Source: Tessaracoccus bendigoensis DSM 12906 (GTDB lineage Bacteria > Actinomycetota > Actinomycetes > Propionibacteriales > Propionibacteriaceae). From it: 57,724 nucleotides of DNA. Positions 16,125 through 23,987 of the stretch are shown here, piece after piece. The notes below the pieces were generated by a model. That model had not been told where the DNA came from and ran no database searches. It worked only from the letters and a program-made list of their open reading frames with translations. Location: the NCBI RefSeq assembly GCF_900141915.1, contig NZ_FQZG01000019.1:1-57724 (forward strand), given 5' to 3'. Within the stretch, counting starts at the first letter, position 1. Each line of letters opens with the position of its first letter. The translations under genes and the position numbers were made by a program.

Positions 16125-17543
16125 TCAGCGGACCGGGACCAACCGGTTGAGGCCGGCGGCCACCCGGTCGAGGAGCGATGAGGGGTATGGCGCCTCCTGT
16201 GGGAGTTCGTCCGCGATGTCGCAGAGCAACTCATATGAGCCGTTGGTCGTTGCCCAGACGACCGCTTCACCCGATTGCCAGTAGAGCGTTGGTAGGCCTG
16301 ACGACTGGGCTGATGACACCGCCCCGTCCTCGGCCAGCAGCCCCTCGGTCCAGCCGACCACCGCCGACTCGAATCCGTCAGAGTAGACCAGCGTCATCGA
16401 ACGGTGCGCCTCTCGGTTCGAGGAGGCGTATGCCACCAGCGGCAGCCCGCCGAGTTCCTGGGGGCATTCGGACAGCCCGACGCACCAGCCTTCGGTCTGA
16501 CTTCCGGACGCGGGCTGCAAGGCGATCAACTGCGCGGCACCACCGTTCAGGTGCTGCTCCCCGAAGCTGAGCTGCTTGAACCCGGTCGCGATTGACACCG
16601 CGCCATACGCGTCGTAACGCTCCGCCCACAATTGGATGCCGGTCTCGGTGTCGAACCACCACCCGGCCACGGGACGCCCATCCTGGCTGGCCTGCAGCTG
16701 CGTTGCAGCGCGACCGCCCACCACCACCGGTTCCGATCCCTCGGCAAAGCTCCAACCCTCGGGAGCCGTCACTCGCTGGGGCGTCAGCGTCGGCAGGCTG
16801 GCCGACATGAAGCCGTCCCCACGTGAGTCGAGCACCTCCAGTTGGGTGCCCTCCCCGGGGCGCTTCGCAGTTCGGACCTGTGCGCTCCGGTAGCGTCCGG
16901 CATTGTCAGAAACCCAGACCCCTTGAACACCGCTGACGGTGACAGAAGCGTCGACCGCACGGGTCAGCAGATTTACCGCACGCTCGGCGGACACGGGTGT
17001 CAGCCCGACAACCTGATTGACCGGTTGATAGCTGACGGATTCGCCGAGGTCCGCGCCACGTTCGACGGCCAGCAGCACGGCGCCGATCGCCTCGTTGGTG
17101 CCGATCGACGCCGCCGACATCGAGAACTGCTGGCGGGCCGCACCAACCAGGTTTGTCAGGCGTGGCGGGTCTGGCGCGATCAGCACCGCAAGCACGACCA
17201 CCGACACCATGGCGAGCAGTGTCACAACTGAGCCCTGTGCGACGCGTCGGCCCCTGTCCCGCCGGGCAGACGGCAGTTCCCCCTGCCCGCTGGCCATGTA
17301 GAGCGGCGCTTGTGCCTGCTCACCGGCGATGGCCTCGAGCCTGGCGGCCAGAGAGGTGGAAGGACCGCTGGCGCGGCACCTGTTGAGTTCGCCGCAGACG
17401 GCGTCGATGGCTGCCAGTTCCGCTCGGCAGTCGGCACATCCGGCGAGATGGTAGGAGACCTGCTCCCACCGTCGAGGTGTGAGAGTCTGGTCGGCGTAGG
17501 CCGACAGATCGGCGCGTATCCGGTCGCAGGGGGTAGCCGCCAT
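16125..17543 (-). CDS. anti-sigma factor with zinc-binding head, one TM and RseB-like extracytoplasmic sensor
   Basis: A 472-residue protein. Residues 1-60 form a ZAS/zf-HC2 anti-sigma head with H32-x3-C36-x2-C39 (YHLAGCADC). A single membrane helix lies at about 105-123 (VVTLLAMVSVVVLAVLIA). The remaining 340 residues are outside the membrane and resemble MucB/RseB: GRAATQLQ at about 278 and WWFDTETGIQLWAERYDAYG at about 295-314 (core strands), then SMTLVYSDGFESAVVGWTEG at about 382-401 in the C-terminal domain. It follows sigE with no gap and is its likely antagonist. The RseB assignment is by pattern only. Confidence 0.82.
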   Translation of the reverse strand: MAATPCDRIRADLSAYADQTLTPRRWEQVSYHLAGCADCRAELAAIDAVCGELNRCRASGPSTSLAARLEAIAGEQAQAPLYMASGQGELPSARRDRGRRVAQGSVVTLLAMVSVVVLAVLIAPDPPRLTNLVGAARQQFSMSAASIGTNEAIGAVLLAVERGADLGESVSYQPVNQVVGLTPVSAERAVNLLTRAVDASVTVSGVQGVWVSDNAGRYRSAQVRTAKRPGEGTQLEVLDSRGDGFMSASLPTLTPQRVTAPEGWSFAEGSEPVVVGGRAATQLQASQDGRPVAGWWFDTETGIQLWAERYDAYGAVSIATGFKQLSFGEQHLNGGAAQLIALQPASGSQTEGWCVGLSECPQELGGLPLVAYASSNREAHRSMTLVYSDGFESAVVGWTEGLLAEDGAVSSAQSSGLPTLYWQSGEAVVWATTNGSYELLCDIADELPQEAPYPSSLLDRVAAGLNRLVPVR

Positions 17544-18140
17544 CTAGTTGACCCCCGCGTAGCGGGTTCGACCGCCGGTCGGCGCCCGGTGCGCCAGCGC
17601 CTCACGGAGAGCGGCCCGTCCGCGGGCGATCCGGCTGCGGACCGTGCCGATCTTCACGTCCAGCACGCTGGCGATCTCCTCATAGGTAAGACCCTCGATG
17701 TCACACAGCACGACGGCGACCCGCTGCTCGGGGCTCAGTGCACGCAACGCGGCGGCGACATCGGCGTCCAGTTCAAGATCATCGTGCAGTTCCTCTGGCC
17801 CGGTCGAAGAGCCCCACACAGATTCGGGGGCCACGCTCAGCGCGTCCATCCTGATCCGCTGCCTGCGGCGCGCCTGATCGAGGAAGAGGTTCGTCGTGAT
17901 GCGGTGCAGCCATCCTTCGAGGGTTCCTGGCTGGAAGGTGTGGATCGACCGGAAAACCTTCACGAAGACATCCTGCGTCAGGTCCTCAGCATCGTGCTGG
18001 TTGCCGGTCAGGCGGTAGGCCAGCCGGTACACCTGAGCGGAATGGTCACGGACGAGTTCCTGCCAGGTGGGCGCGGTCCAGGAGGTGTCCTGGGCGACCT
18101 TGGTCGCCCTGGTGCCTCGGAACATCGCTCGCCCTTCCAT
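17544..18140 (-). CDS. sigE: ECF RNA polymerase sigma factor SigE
   Basis: A 198-residue group-4 sigma factor. Region 2 runs from RDHSAQVYRLAYRLTGN to LTQDVFVKVFRSIHTF; region 4 holds SPEQRVAVVLCDIEGLTY and the helix-turn-helix YEEIASVLDVKIGTVRSRIA. Context (O-methyltransferase and dapA upstream, anti-sigma gene abutting downstream, then tatB) matches the mycobacterial sigE locus, so it should direct the envelope-stress regulon. The start could be ATG 18140 or the internal ATG at residue 6. An ECF-type promoter lies at 18196-18221, suggesting autoregulation. Confidence 0.93.
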   Translation of the reverse strand: MEGRAMFRGTRATKVAQDTSWTAPTWQELVRDHSAQVYRLAYRLTGNQHDAEDLTQDVFVKVFRSIHTFQPGTLEGWLHRITTNLFLDQARRRQRIRMDALSVAPESVWGSSTGPEELHDDLELDADVAAALRALSPEQRVAVVLCDIEGLTYEEIASVLDVKIGTVRSRIARGRAALREALAHRAPTGGRTRYAGVN

Positions 18141-18195
18141 GTCGACAGCCTGCCAGGTCCCCCTGTGAGGAACCTGTGAACCCCAACATGGTTAT

Positions 18196-18221
18196 AACGT
18201 CCGAGGGAACCGAAACGTTCC
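18196..18221 (-). promoter_or_regulatory. candidate ECF (SigE) autoregulatory promoter
   Basis: On the minus strand GGAAC (18217-18221), 17-nt spacer, CGTT (18196-18199). This is the classical -35/-10 pair for SigE-like ECF sigma factors and lies 55 nt upstream of the sigE start. The -35 is also one arm of the GGGAAC/GTTCCC hairpin at 18205-18222. Confidence 0.6.
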
Positions 18222-18222
18222 C
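18205..18222 (-). terminator. weak hairpin after dapA
   Basis: Six-bp stem GGGAAC/GTTCCC with a 6-nt loop, 10 nt beyond the dapA stop. It may terminate dapA weakly; it overlaps the sigE promoter. No T-run follows. Confidence 0.3.
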
Positions 18223-18231
18223 GCCCGTCCG

Positions 18232-19134
18232 TCAGGCGGAGAATCCCAGGTTCTCCAGCAACTCGGCGAAGCGCTCGGCGACACCTTCGTGGACGCGTCC
18301 AAGTGGAGAGCGGCAGGGCCCCACGTCGAAGCCCCTCAGCGTGAGGGTCGCCTTGACCATCATGGCCCCCTGGGTCGCGAACACGCCCTTGAATGCGGGC
18401 AGGACGTGCCGGTTTGCCATGATCGCCTCCTCGGTACGACCCGCGAGGAAGTGTTCGACGATGTCGCGCACCGCCAGACCGGTGAAGTGTGTCGACGTAC
18501 CGACGACCCCTACCCCTCCGACCGACAGCAGCGGCAGCAGCATCGCGTCGTCGCCCGCATAGTAGGCCAGTTCGGAGTTCGCCATCACGATCGAAGACGA
18601 GGCCACGTCTCCCTTTGCGTCCTTCACGGCACGGATGTTGGGGTGTGCCGACAGCGCGATGAGCATCTCCTCCGGGATGGCCGTACCCGTGCGGTGCGGA
18701 ATGTCGTAGAGCATGACGGGAAGGTCGGTGGAGTCGGCCACCTCCACGAAGTGCGCCTCAAGTGAGTCCAGTGGGGGCCGGGAATAGTACGGCGTGACGA
18801 CCAGCAGCCCGTCCACCCCGACCGACGCCGCTTGTCGGGCCAGCTCGACCGTGTGCCTGGTGGAGAAGGTTCCAACGCCCGCAACGATGCTGGCGCGGTC
18901 ACCGACCGCGGTGACGACCGCGTCGAGCAGAGCCCGCTTCTCTTCATCGGTGGTGGTCGGGGACTCGCCCGTTGTGCCGTTCACGACCAAACCGTCGTGA
19001 CCCAGATCGTCGACCAGGTGCGCGGCCAGGCGGGCGGCCTGCGCGTAGTCGACTCCTGAACCGTCGGGCGTCATTGGCGTAATCATGGCCGAGAGCACCC
19101 GTCCGAACACGGGCGACATATCGTCGTCGTTCAT
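18232..19134 (-). CDS. dapA: 4-hydroxy-tetrahydrodipicolinate synthase
   Basis: A 300-residue TIM-barrel aldolase condensing pyruvate with aspartate semialdehyde, the first committed step of the lysine and diaminopimelate pathway. The Schiff-base Lys is in IRAVKDAKGD; the phosphate or carboxylate loop VVNGTTGES and the tyrosine in MLYDIPHRTG are present. ATG 19134 is chosen over ATG 19143 because a TAAGAT -10 ends 7 nt before it and would overlap the longer start. It lies between sigE and the divergent O-methyltransferase; dapC, dapD and dapE are further right. Confidence 0.94.
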   Translation of the reverse strand: MNDDDMSPVFGRVLSAMITPMTPDGSGVDYAQAARLAAHLVDDLGHDGLVVNGTTGESPTTTDEEKRALLDAVVTAVGDRASIVAGVGTFSTRHTVELARQAASVGVDGLLVVTPYYSRPPLDSLEAHFVEVADSTDLPVMLYDIPHRTGTAIPEEMLIALSAHPNIRAVKDAKGDVASSSIVMANSELAYYAGDDAMLLPLLSVGGVGVVGTSTHFTGLAVRDIVEHFLAGRTEEAIMANRHVLPAFKGVFATQGAMMVKATLTLRGFDVGPCRSPLGRVHEGVAERFAELLENLGFSA

Positions 19135-19141
19135 GCCCGAC

Positions 19142-19147
19142 ATCTTA
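19142..19147 (-). promoter_or_regulatory. -10 element, leaderless start of dapA
   Basis: TAAGAT on the minus strand, 7 nt before ATG 19134. It overlaps the alternative ATG 19143 and so helps decide the start. Confidence 0.5.
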
Positions 19148-19266
19148 GGTCAAGTCGGGGTTGGCGCTAGCCACATCTGGTGCGTGTACCGGATGTCCGC
19201 ATCGGGTGCAGGTCGCCCGATCCGGTGCGCCGCAGCGAGGACATGATCGATCAGCGGTTCCTTGAG

Positions 19267-19272
19267 TAGGCT
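19267..19272 (+). promoter_or_regulatory. -10 element, leaderless start of O-methyltransferase
   Basis: TAGGCT followed by 7 nt and GTG 19280. Confidence 0.55.
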
Positions 19273-19279
19273 GGCCCAT

Positions 19280-19924
19280 GTGAGTAACCCAGACCATTCC
19301 CCGAACGCGGCAACCCTGTCCTTCGCAGACGACTACGTCGCCCCCTCCCCCAATGTGGCAGAGGCCCGTGACGAAGCCACCGTAAACACCCTCATCCCGA
19401 TCTCAAAAGGGGTGGCCGCCACTCTGAAGATGCTGACCCGTGCCATCGGCGCGAAGGCCGTCGTCGAGGTCGGCACCCTGATGGGCGCATCCGGCCTCAC
19501 CTTCCTCGAAGGGATGGGCGGCGAAGGCGTACTGACCTCGATCGATGCCGAAGCGGACAATCAGATCGCGGCGAGGGAGCTGTTCCGACGCAGCGGCTTC
19601 ACCTCATCCCGGTTCCGGTTGATCGCCGGCGCCCCGATCGAGATCATGCCGAAGCTGCGCGACGGCGCCTACGACATCGTCTTCATCAACGGCGACAAGC
19701 TCGAATACGTCGAATACGTTGCCAGCGCGCTTCGCCTGTTGCGCCACGGCGGCCTGCTGGTCGTCAATGACGTGCTCTGGCACAACCGGGTGGCCGATCC
19801 CGACGACGAGTCGGACGAGGCGATCATCATCCGGGAGGCCCTTGAGGCAATCAACTCCAGCGAGTCCTACACCCAGGCGCTGCTTCCCGTCGGTGACGGG
19901 ATGCTGGTAGCCGTAAAGGACTGA
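19280..19924 (+). CDS. O-methyltransferase (family 3 / catechol-type)
   Basis: A 214-residue SAM-dependent methyltransferase of the Methyltransf_3 family. Motif I is VVEVGTLMGASGLTFLEGM; the metal-binding Asp region corresponds to DIVFINGDKLEYVEY, although the usual FIDADK reads FINGDK, so one acidic ligand of the Mg-dependent group is replaced. VVNDVLWHNRVADP follows as expected. It corresponds in position to Rv1220c beside mycobacterial sigE. GTG 19280 is chosen from the leaderless promoter; TTG 19262 would add six residues. The substrate is unknown. Confidence 0.86.
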   Translation: MSNPDHSPNAATLSFADDYVAPSPNVAEARDEATVNTLIPISKGVAATLKMLTRAIGAKAVVEVGTLMGASGLTFLEGMGGEGVLTSIDAEADNQIAARELFRRSGFTSSRFRLIAGAPIEIMPKLRDGAYDIVFINGDKLEYVEYVASALRLLRHGGLLVVNDVLWHNRVADPDDESDEAIIIREALEAINSSESYTQALLPVGDGMLVAVKD

Positions 19925-19991
19925 CGACGAGGGAGGACACTCCCCCCGGCTGCCCCGACCCGTGGGGATCGGGGCGCCGAAGGTTGCGGCA

Positions 19992-21218
19992 TCAGTCCCG
20001 CGGGACGGTTACGCCCTTCCCGACCGTGACGATGCCACCGTCGGAGACGCTCAACCCCCGAGCCCGGTCGTGTTCGTGGTCTACGCCGATCTGGACACCG
20101 TCCGGAACAATGACGTTCTTGTCGAGGATCGCCCGCCGCACCACCGCGTCGCGGCCGATCGACACGTTGTCCATCAACACCGAATCGGAGACCTGCGCCC
20201 ACTTCTCGACCCGGACATTCGGGCTCAGCACCGTCCGGTCGACCTCTCCGCCCGAGATGATGCATCCCGCCGTGACGATCGAATCCTCCGCGCGGCCACG
20301 CATCACGAACTTCGCACCGGGCGCCTGCACCTGGTCGGTGTAGATGGGCCAGTCCTTGTTGTACAGGTTGAACTCGGGTTCGACGCTGACGAGGTCCATG
20401 TGTGCCTCGTGGAACGCGTCGATGGTGCCCACGTCACGCCAGTAGTTGATGTCCTTCTCGGTGGCGCCCGGCACCCGGTTGTCCTTGAAGTCGTAGACCT
20501 GCGACTCGCCCTGCTCCGTGAACCACGGGATGATGTCCCCGCCCATGTCATGGCGTGCCGTCGGGTCGCTCGCGTCGGCACGCAGCGCCTCCAGGAGCGC
20601 GGCGCTGCTGAAGATGTAGTTACCCATGGATGCAAACGATTCGTCGGGGGAATCGGGCAGCCCCGGAGGGTCCGCAGGCTTCTCGAGGAAGCTCTTGATC
20701 CGGTGGTCGACCGCGGCGTCGATGATGCCGAACGCCGACGCTTCACTGCGCGGCACCCGGATCCCGGCGACGGTGGCCCCCAGACCGGAATCGATGTGGG
20801 CGTCCAGCATCTGGTCGATGTCCATGCGGTAGATGTTGTCCGCTCCGAACACGACGATGTAGTCGGGCTTCGCATCGATGATGAGATTCAGGCTCTGGTA
20901 GATCGCGTCGGCGCTTCCCTGGTACCACCTCGGCCCCAGGCGCTGCTGCGCCGGGACAGGAGCGACGTAGTTGCCGAGCATCGTCGAGAACCGCCACGTC
21001 TTTGAGATGTGCCGGTCGAGCGAATGCGACTTGTACTGGGTAAGGACCGCGATCTGACGAAGATTCGAGTTGGCCAGGTTGGATAACACGAAGTCGATCA
21101 GGCGGAAGGTGCCACCGAACGGCACCGCGGGCTTCGCCCGGTCCGCCGTAAGGGGCATCAGACGTTTACCCTCGCCACCGGCGAGGACGATGGATAGAAT
21201 CTCGGGACGCTCGACCAT
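19992..21218 (-). CDS. glgC: glucose-1-phosphate adenylyltransferase
   Basis: A 408-residue ADP-glucose pyrophosphorylase. The nucleotidyl-transfer domain has [20 protein letters not shown], the [10 protein letters not shown] segment and [11 protein letters not shown]; the C-terminal left-handed beta-helix contains hexapeptide repeats ([16 protein letters not shown]). It makes ADP-glucose for glycogen and alpha-glucan and is divergent from glgM, which uses it. The ATG start is leaderless. Confidence 0.96.
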   Translation of the reverse strand: MVERPEILSIVLAGGEGKRLMPLTADRAKPAVPFGGTFRLIDFVLSNLANSNLRQIAVLTQYKSHSLDRHISKTWRFSTMLGNYVAPVPAQQRLGPRWYQGSADAIYQSLNLIIDAKPDYIVVFGADNIYRMDIDQMLDAHIDSGLGATVAGIRVPRSEASAFGIIDAAVDHRIKSFLEKPADPPGLPDSPDESFASMGNYIFSSAALLEALRADASDPTARHDMGGDIIPWFTEQGESQVYDFKDNRVPGATEKDINYWRDVGTIDAFHEAHMDLVSVEPEFNLYNKDWPIYTDQVQAPGAKFVMRGRAEDSIVTAGCIISGGEVDRTVLSPNVRVEKWAQVSDSVLMDNVSIGRDAVVRRAILDKNVIVPDGVQIGVDHEHDRARGLSVSDGGIVTVGKGVTVPRD

Positions 21219-21224
21219 AACCCG

Positions 21225-21230
21225 AACCTA
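21225..21230 (-). promoter_or_regulatory. -10 element, leaderless start of glgC
   Basis: TAGGTT on the minus strand, 6 nt before ATG 21218. Confidence 0.5.
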
Positions 21231-21289
21231 TTGCCTTTCGGGCTCGCGCATCAAGCAAATCCACGATTTCCCGGCACAACAACCGACCT

Positions 21290-21295
21290 TATTGT
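21290..21295 (+). promoter_or_regulatory. -10 element of glgM
   Basis: TATTGT, 14 nt before ATG 21310. A transcript starting at the usual distance would have a leader of only about 7-8 nt, with no Shine-Dalgarno visible. Confidence 0.4.
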
Positions 21296-21309
21296 GCAAC
21301 GATGCCGAT

Positions 21310-22506
21310 ATGACGATGAAACTGGCCCTCCTGACCCGCGAGTACCCACCGTCGATCTACGGTGGGGCAGGTGTCCATGTGGCACAACTCGTTCCCCAAC
21401 TACGCAAGTTGATCGATGTCGAGGTGCACTGCATGGGTGAGGCGCGAGAAGGCGCCACCGCCCACGCCGAGGACTTCCCGCCCGGGGCCAACGCGGCGCT
21501 GCGGGTGCTCGGCGCGGACCTTTCGATGGCTGCCTCAGTCGGCAGTGATGTCGACATCGTCCATTCCCACACCTGGTACGCCAACATGGGTGGCCTGCTG
21601 GCCTCCCTGATGCTGGACGTGCCACACGTGGTCACCTCCCACTCTCTGGAACCGCACCGTCCCTGGAAGGCCGAACAGTTGGCTGGCGGGTACCGGGTGT
21701 CCTCCTGGGCGGAGAAGACCGCCTATGAGGCCGCTGACGCGGTGATCTCGGTCAGCGACGGGATGCGCCGCGACGTGCTGGCGAGCTATCCCGATCTGGA
21801 CCCCGCCAAGGTGCACGTCGTCCGCAACGGGATCGACACCGAGGAGTTCCGCCCCGACCCGGGAACCGATGTGCTCCGTGGGCTGGGAGTCGACCTCGAT
21901 CGCCCGTCGGTCGTGTTCGTCGGCCGGATCACGCGTCAGAAGGGCCTGGTTCACCTCGTGCGGGCCGCCAAGGACTTCGACCCGGACACACAGGTCGTGC
22001 TCCTCGCCGGGGCGCCAGACACCCCTGAGATCGCCGCCGAGTTCCAGGAGGCGTTCGCCGAGTTGGAGGCTCAGCGGAGTGCCCCGGTGATCTGGGTTCA
22101 GGAAATGCTGCCAAGGGCGTCGGTCCGGCAGGTCATGACCCAGGCGACGGTGTTCGCCTGCCCCTCGATCTACGAACCGCTCGGCATCGTGAACCTTGAG
22201 GCGATGGCCTGCGAGACACCCGTCGTCGCCAGCGCCGTCGGCGGGATCCCCGAGGTCGTCGTCGATGGTGAGACCGGATTCCTGGTCGCCTACGATCCCG
22301 CCCGGGCCGACGATCCGCAGTTCATCGCCGGCTTCGAGGCAGGGTTCGCCGAGAGAGTAAACGAGGTCACCCGCGACCCGGGATTGGCTCGCCGCTTCGG
22401 CCTCGCGGGCAGGCAGCGCTGCATCGACGAGTTCTCGTGGGAGAAGATCGCCCGGGAGACCGTAGCGGTCTACGAGGCCGCGATCGCGGCGCACGCGGCC
22501 CGCTGA
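21310..22506 (+). CDS. glgM: GT4 glycogen synthase / maltose-1-phosphate synthase
   Basis: A 398-residue GT4 glycosyltransferase with the N-terminal loop YPPSIYGGAGVHVAQL, HSHTWYANMGG, the linker region VRNGIDTEEF, FVGRITRQKGL, and the C-terminal E-x7-E type CPSIYEPLGIVNLEAMAC. This is the actinobacterial GlgA type that in mycobacteria (Rv1212c) mainly joins ADP-glucose and glucose-1-phosphate to maltose-1-phosphate for GlgE. It is divergent from glgC. ATG 21310 is used; ATG 21316 is in the same frame. A palindromic terminator follows. Confidence 0.93.
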   Translation: MTMKLALLTREYPPSIYGGAGVHVAQLVPQLRKLIDVEVHCMGEAREGATAHAEDFPPGANAALRVLGADLSMAASVGSDVDIVHSHTWYANMGGLLASLMLDVPHVVTSHSLEPHRPWKAEQLAGGYRVSSWAEKTAYEAADAVISVSDGMRRDVLASYPDLDPAKVHVVRNGIDTEEFRPDPGTDVLRGLGVDLDRPSVVFVGRITRQKGLVHLVRAAKDFDPDTQVVLLAGAPDTPEIAAEFQEAFAELEAQRSAPVIWVQEMLPRASVRQVMTQATVFACPSIYEPLGIVNLEAMACETPVVASAVGGIPEVVVDGETGFLVAYDPARADDPQFIAGFEAGFAERVNEVTRDPGLARRFGLAGRQRCIDEFSWEKIARETVAVYEAAIAAHAAR

Positions 22507-22524
22507 GGGGGCTCTGGAGACGAC

Positions 22525-22556
22525 TATGGGGCGGCCCTTGCAAGGGCCGCCCCATA
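22525..22556. terminator. bidirectional terminator, perfect 32-nt palindrome
   Basis: Left arm TATGGGGCGGCCCTTG is followed without a gap by its exact reverse complement. It lies between convergent glgM and the DUF3117 gene. Confidence 0.7.
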
Positions 22557-22577
22557 GGGCTCAACAGATCCGAGCGG

Positions 22578-22745
22578 TCAGCCGACGACCTCGTTGAGCG
22601 CGTTGAGCAGGTCCGTGGCCTCGGTGGCGTTCATCTCGACGACCAGGCGACCCCCTCCGTCGACTGGAACGCGCATCACGATTCCGCGGCCCTCCTTTGT
22701 GACCTCCATCGGACCGTCACCCGTGCGGGGCTTCATCGCTGCCAT
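22578..22745 (-). CDS. DUF3117 micro-protein
   Basis: A 55-residue protein read directly from the sequence: it begins MAAMKPRTGDGPMEVTKEGR, continues with GIVMRVPVDGGGRLVVEM and ends NATEATDLLNALNEVVG. This is the highly conserved actinobacterial DUF3117 family (Rv1211 in M. tuberculosis, likewise beside glgA). Function is unknown. A purine-rich GAGGGTGG lies before the ATG. It is short enough to be missed by length-filtered gene callers. The 108 bp upstream contain only its probable promoter. Confidence 0.93.
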   Translation of the reverse strand: MAAMKPRTGDGPMEVTKEGRGIVMRVPVDGGGRLVVEMNATEATDLLNALNEVVG

Positions 22746-22853
22746 CTGCCACCCTCAATCTTGATATCGCCGAACTGCGGTTGGCATCTATTATTGCCCA
22801 TCGAGCCAACCACGACCTCTCCGGGCGGCGATTGGCTCGGTAAAACCGGGCCG

Positions 22854-23237
22854 TCAGAGGTCGTCCCCAGTCTCCGGATCGGCGTCTGAGACCACCGGTG
22901 GGGTTTCCTCCCGGGCAGATACCCGCTCGAGGATCTCGTCGACGACGGCCATGTTGTAGCCCCCGCGCACCACCGGGAATCTGACATCCCTGGAGGGCGG
23001 GGCCGTGCCCGCGACGACTGCGGCCAGGTGCTCGTCCACCCCGTCGGGCGCGTAACCGTTGAGTCTGGTCGGGATGATCAGACCCGCCAGGAAGGCCTCG
23101 TCCACCGCACCCTCGGGGACACGTCCCCTCGGGTCGTCAGTCACCGCCTCATCCGGCATCTCTCCCAGTCTCCCGGTCGCGGCATACGCCGCGATCCCGA
23201 TGATGACGACGCCGACGGCCACGATCGCGATCCACAT
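22854..23237 (-). CDS. DivIVA-domain-like single-pass membrane protein
   Basis: A 127-residue protein. One N-terminal helix (WIAIVAVGVVIIGIAAYA) anchors an acidic linker and a cytosolic part with a DivIVA-type repeat: RFPVVRGGYNMAVVDEILER, the usual 'GY...VD.FL' arrangement. The end is acidic. ATG 23237 lies 3 nt after the stop of the LOG gene, so it is in the dapE-LOG operon. Mycobacteria have a comparable protein in the same neighbourhood. A role at the growing cell envelope is an inference. Confidence 0.75.
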   Translation of the reverse strand: MWIAIVAVGVVIIGIAAYAATGRLGEMPDEAVTDDPRGRVPEGAVDEAFLAGLIIPTRLNGYAPDGVDEHLAAVVAGTAPPSRDVRFPVVRGGYNMAVVDEILERVSAREETPPVVSDADPETGDDL

Positions 23238-23240
23238 GGT

Positions 23241-23978
23241 TCAAACAGTATCGAACTGGCCGGGGATACCCATCGCCGCGACCGCCTCCTCGATGTCGTC
23301 GGTGATCGTGACGAGATCGAGGTCGGCCTCCCCGACGTAGCCGCTGCCCTGGGTCGAGGACCGCAGCCAGTCCACCAGCCCCGTCCAGTAGTCGCGGCCG
23401 AACAACACCACCGGGAAGTGCGTGACCTTCCCCGTCTGGATCAGAGTGAGTGCCTCGAACAACTCGTCGAGGGTGCCGAAACCTCCCGGCATCGTGATGA
23501 AACCCTGGCTGTACTTCAGGAACATCAGCTTACGGACGAAGAAGTAGCGGAAGTTGATCCCGATGGAGATGAAGTCGTTCATCCCCTGCTCATGCGGCAG
23601 TTCGATGCCGAGCCCAACGGAACAGCCATCCACTTCGAAGGCACCCTTGTTGCCCGCCTCCATGATGCCCGGCCCTCCACCGGTGATGACGGCGAAACCG
23701 CGATCGCCCAGGGAGCGGCCGATCTGCTCGGCTGCCTGATACATCGGGTCTTCCCGGCCGATTCTGGCCGAGCCGAAGATGGAGACGGCCGGGCTCAACT
23801 TGTGCAGAGCGTCGAATCCTTCTACGAACTCCGCTTGGATGCGCAGCACACGCCATGGATCGTGGTGGCTCCACTGGTCCGGTTCGCGCCGCTGGAGCAG
23901 GTTCTGGTCGGCCATCGGCTGGGCCTGTTCCCGGCCCCCGAGGACGACGGATCCCTGCGTCCGCTTCGGTGCTGGCAT
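23241..23978 (-). CDS. LOG-family protein (TIGR00730 Rossmann-fold nucleotide hydrolase)
   Basis: A 245-residue protein of the Lonely-Guy family. The signature PGGFGTLDELFEALTLIQ is intact and is preceded by ITGGGPGIMEAGNKGA. Family enzymes cleave nucleoside 5'-monophosphates to base and ribose-5-phosphate and make free cytokinins in plants and in M. tuberculosis (Rv1205). It starts 9 nt after the dapE stop and is followed by the DivIVA-like gene. Confidence 0.9.
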   Translation of the reverse strand: MPAPKRTQGSVVLGGREQAQPMADQNLLQRREPDQWSHHDPWRVLRIQAEFVEGFDALHKLSPAVSIFGSARIGREDPMYQAAEQIGRSLGDRGFAVITGGGPGIMEAGNKGAFEVDGCSVGLGIELPHEQGMNDFISIGINFRYFFVRKLMFLKYSQGFITMPGGFGTLDELFEALTLIQTGKVTHFPVVLFGRDYWTGLVDWLRSSTQGSGYVGEADLDLVTITDDIEEAVAAMGIPGQFDTV

Positions 23979-23987
23979 GTCGGATTC

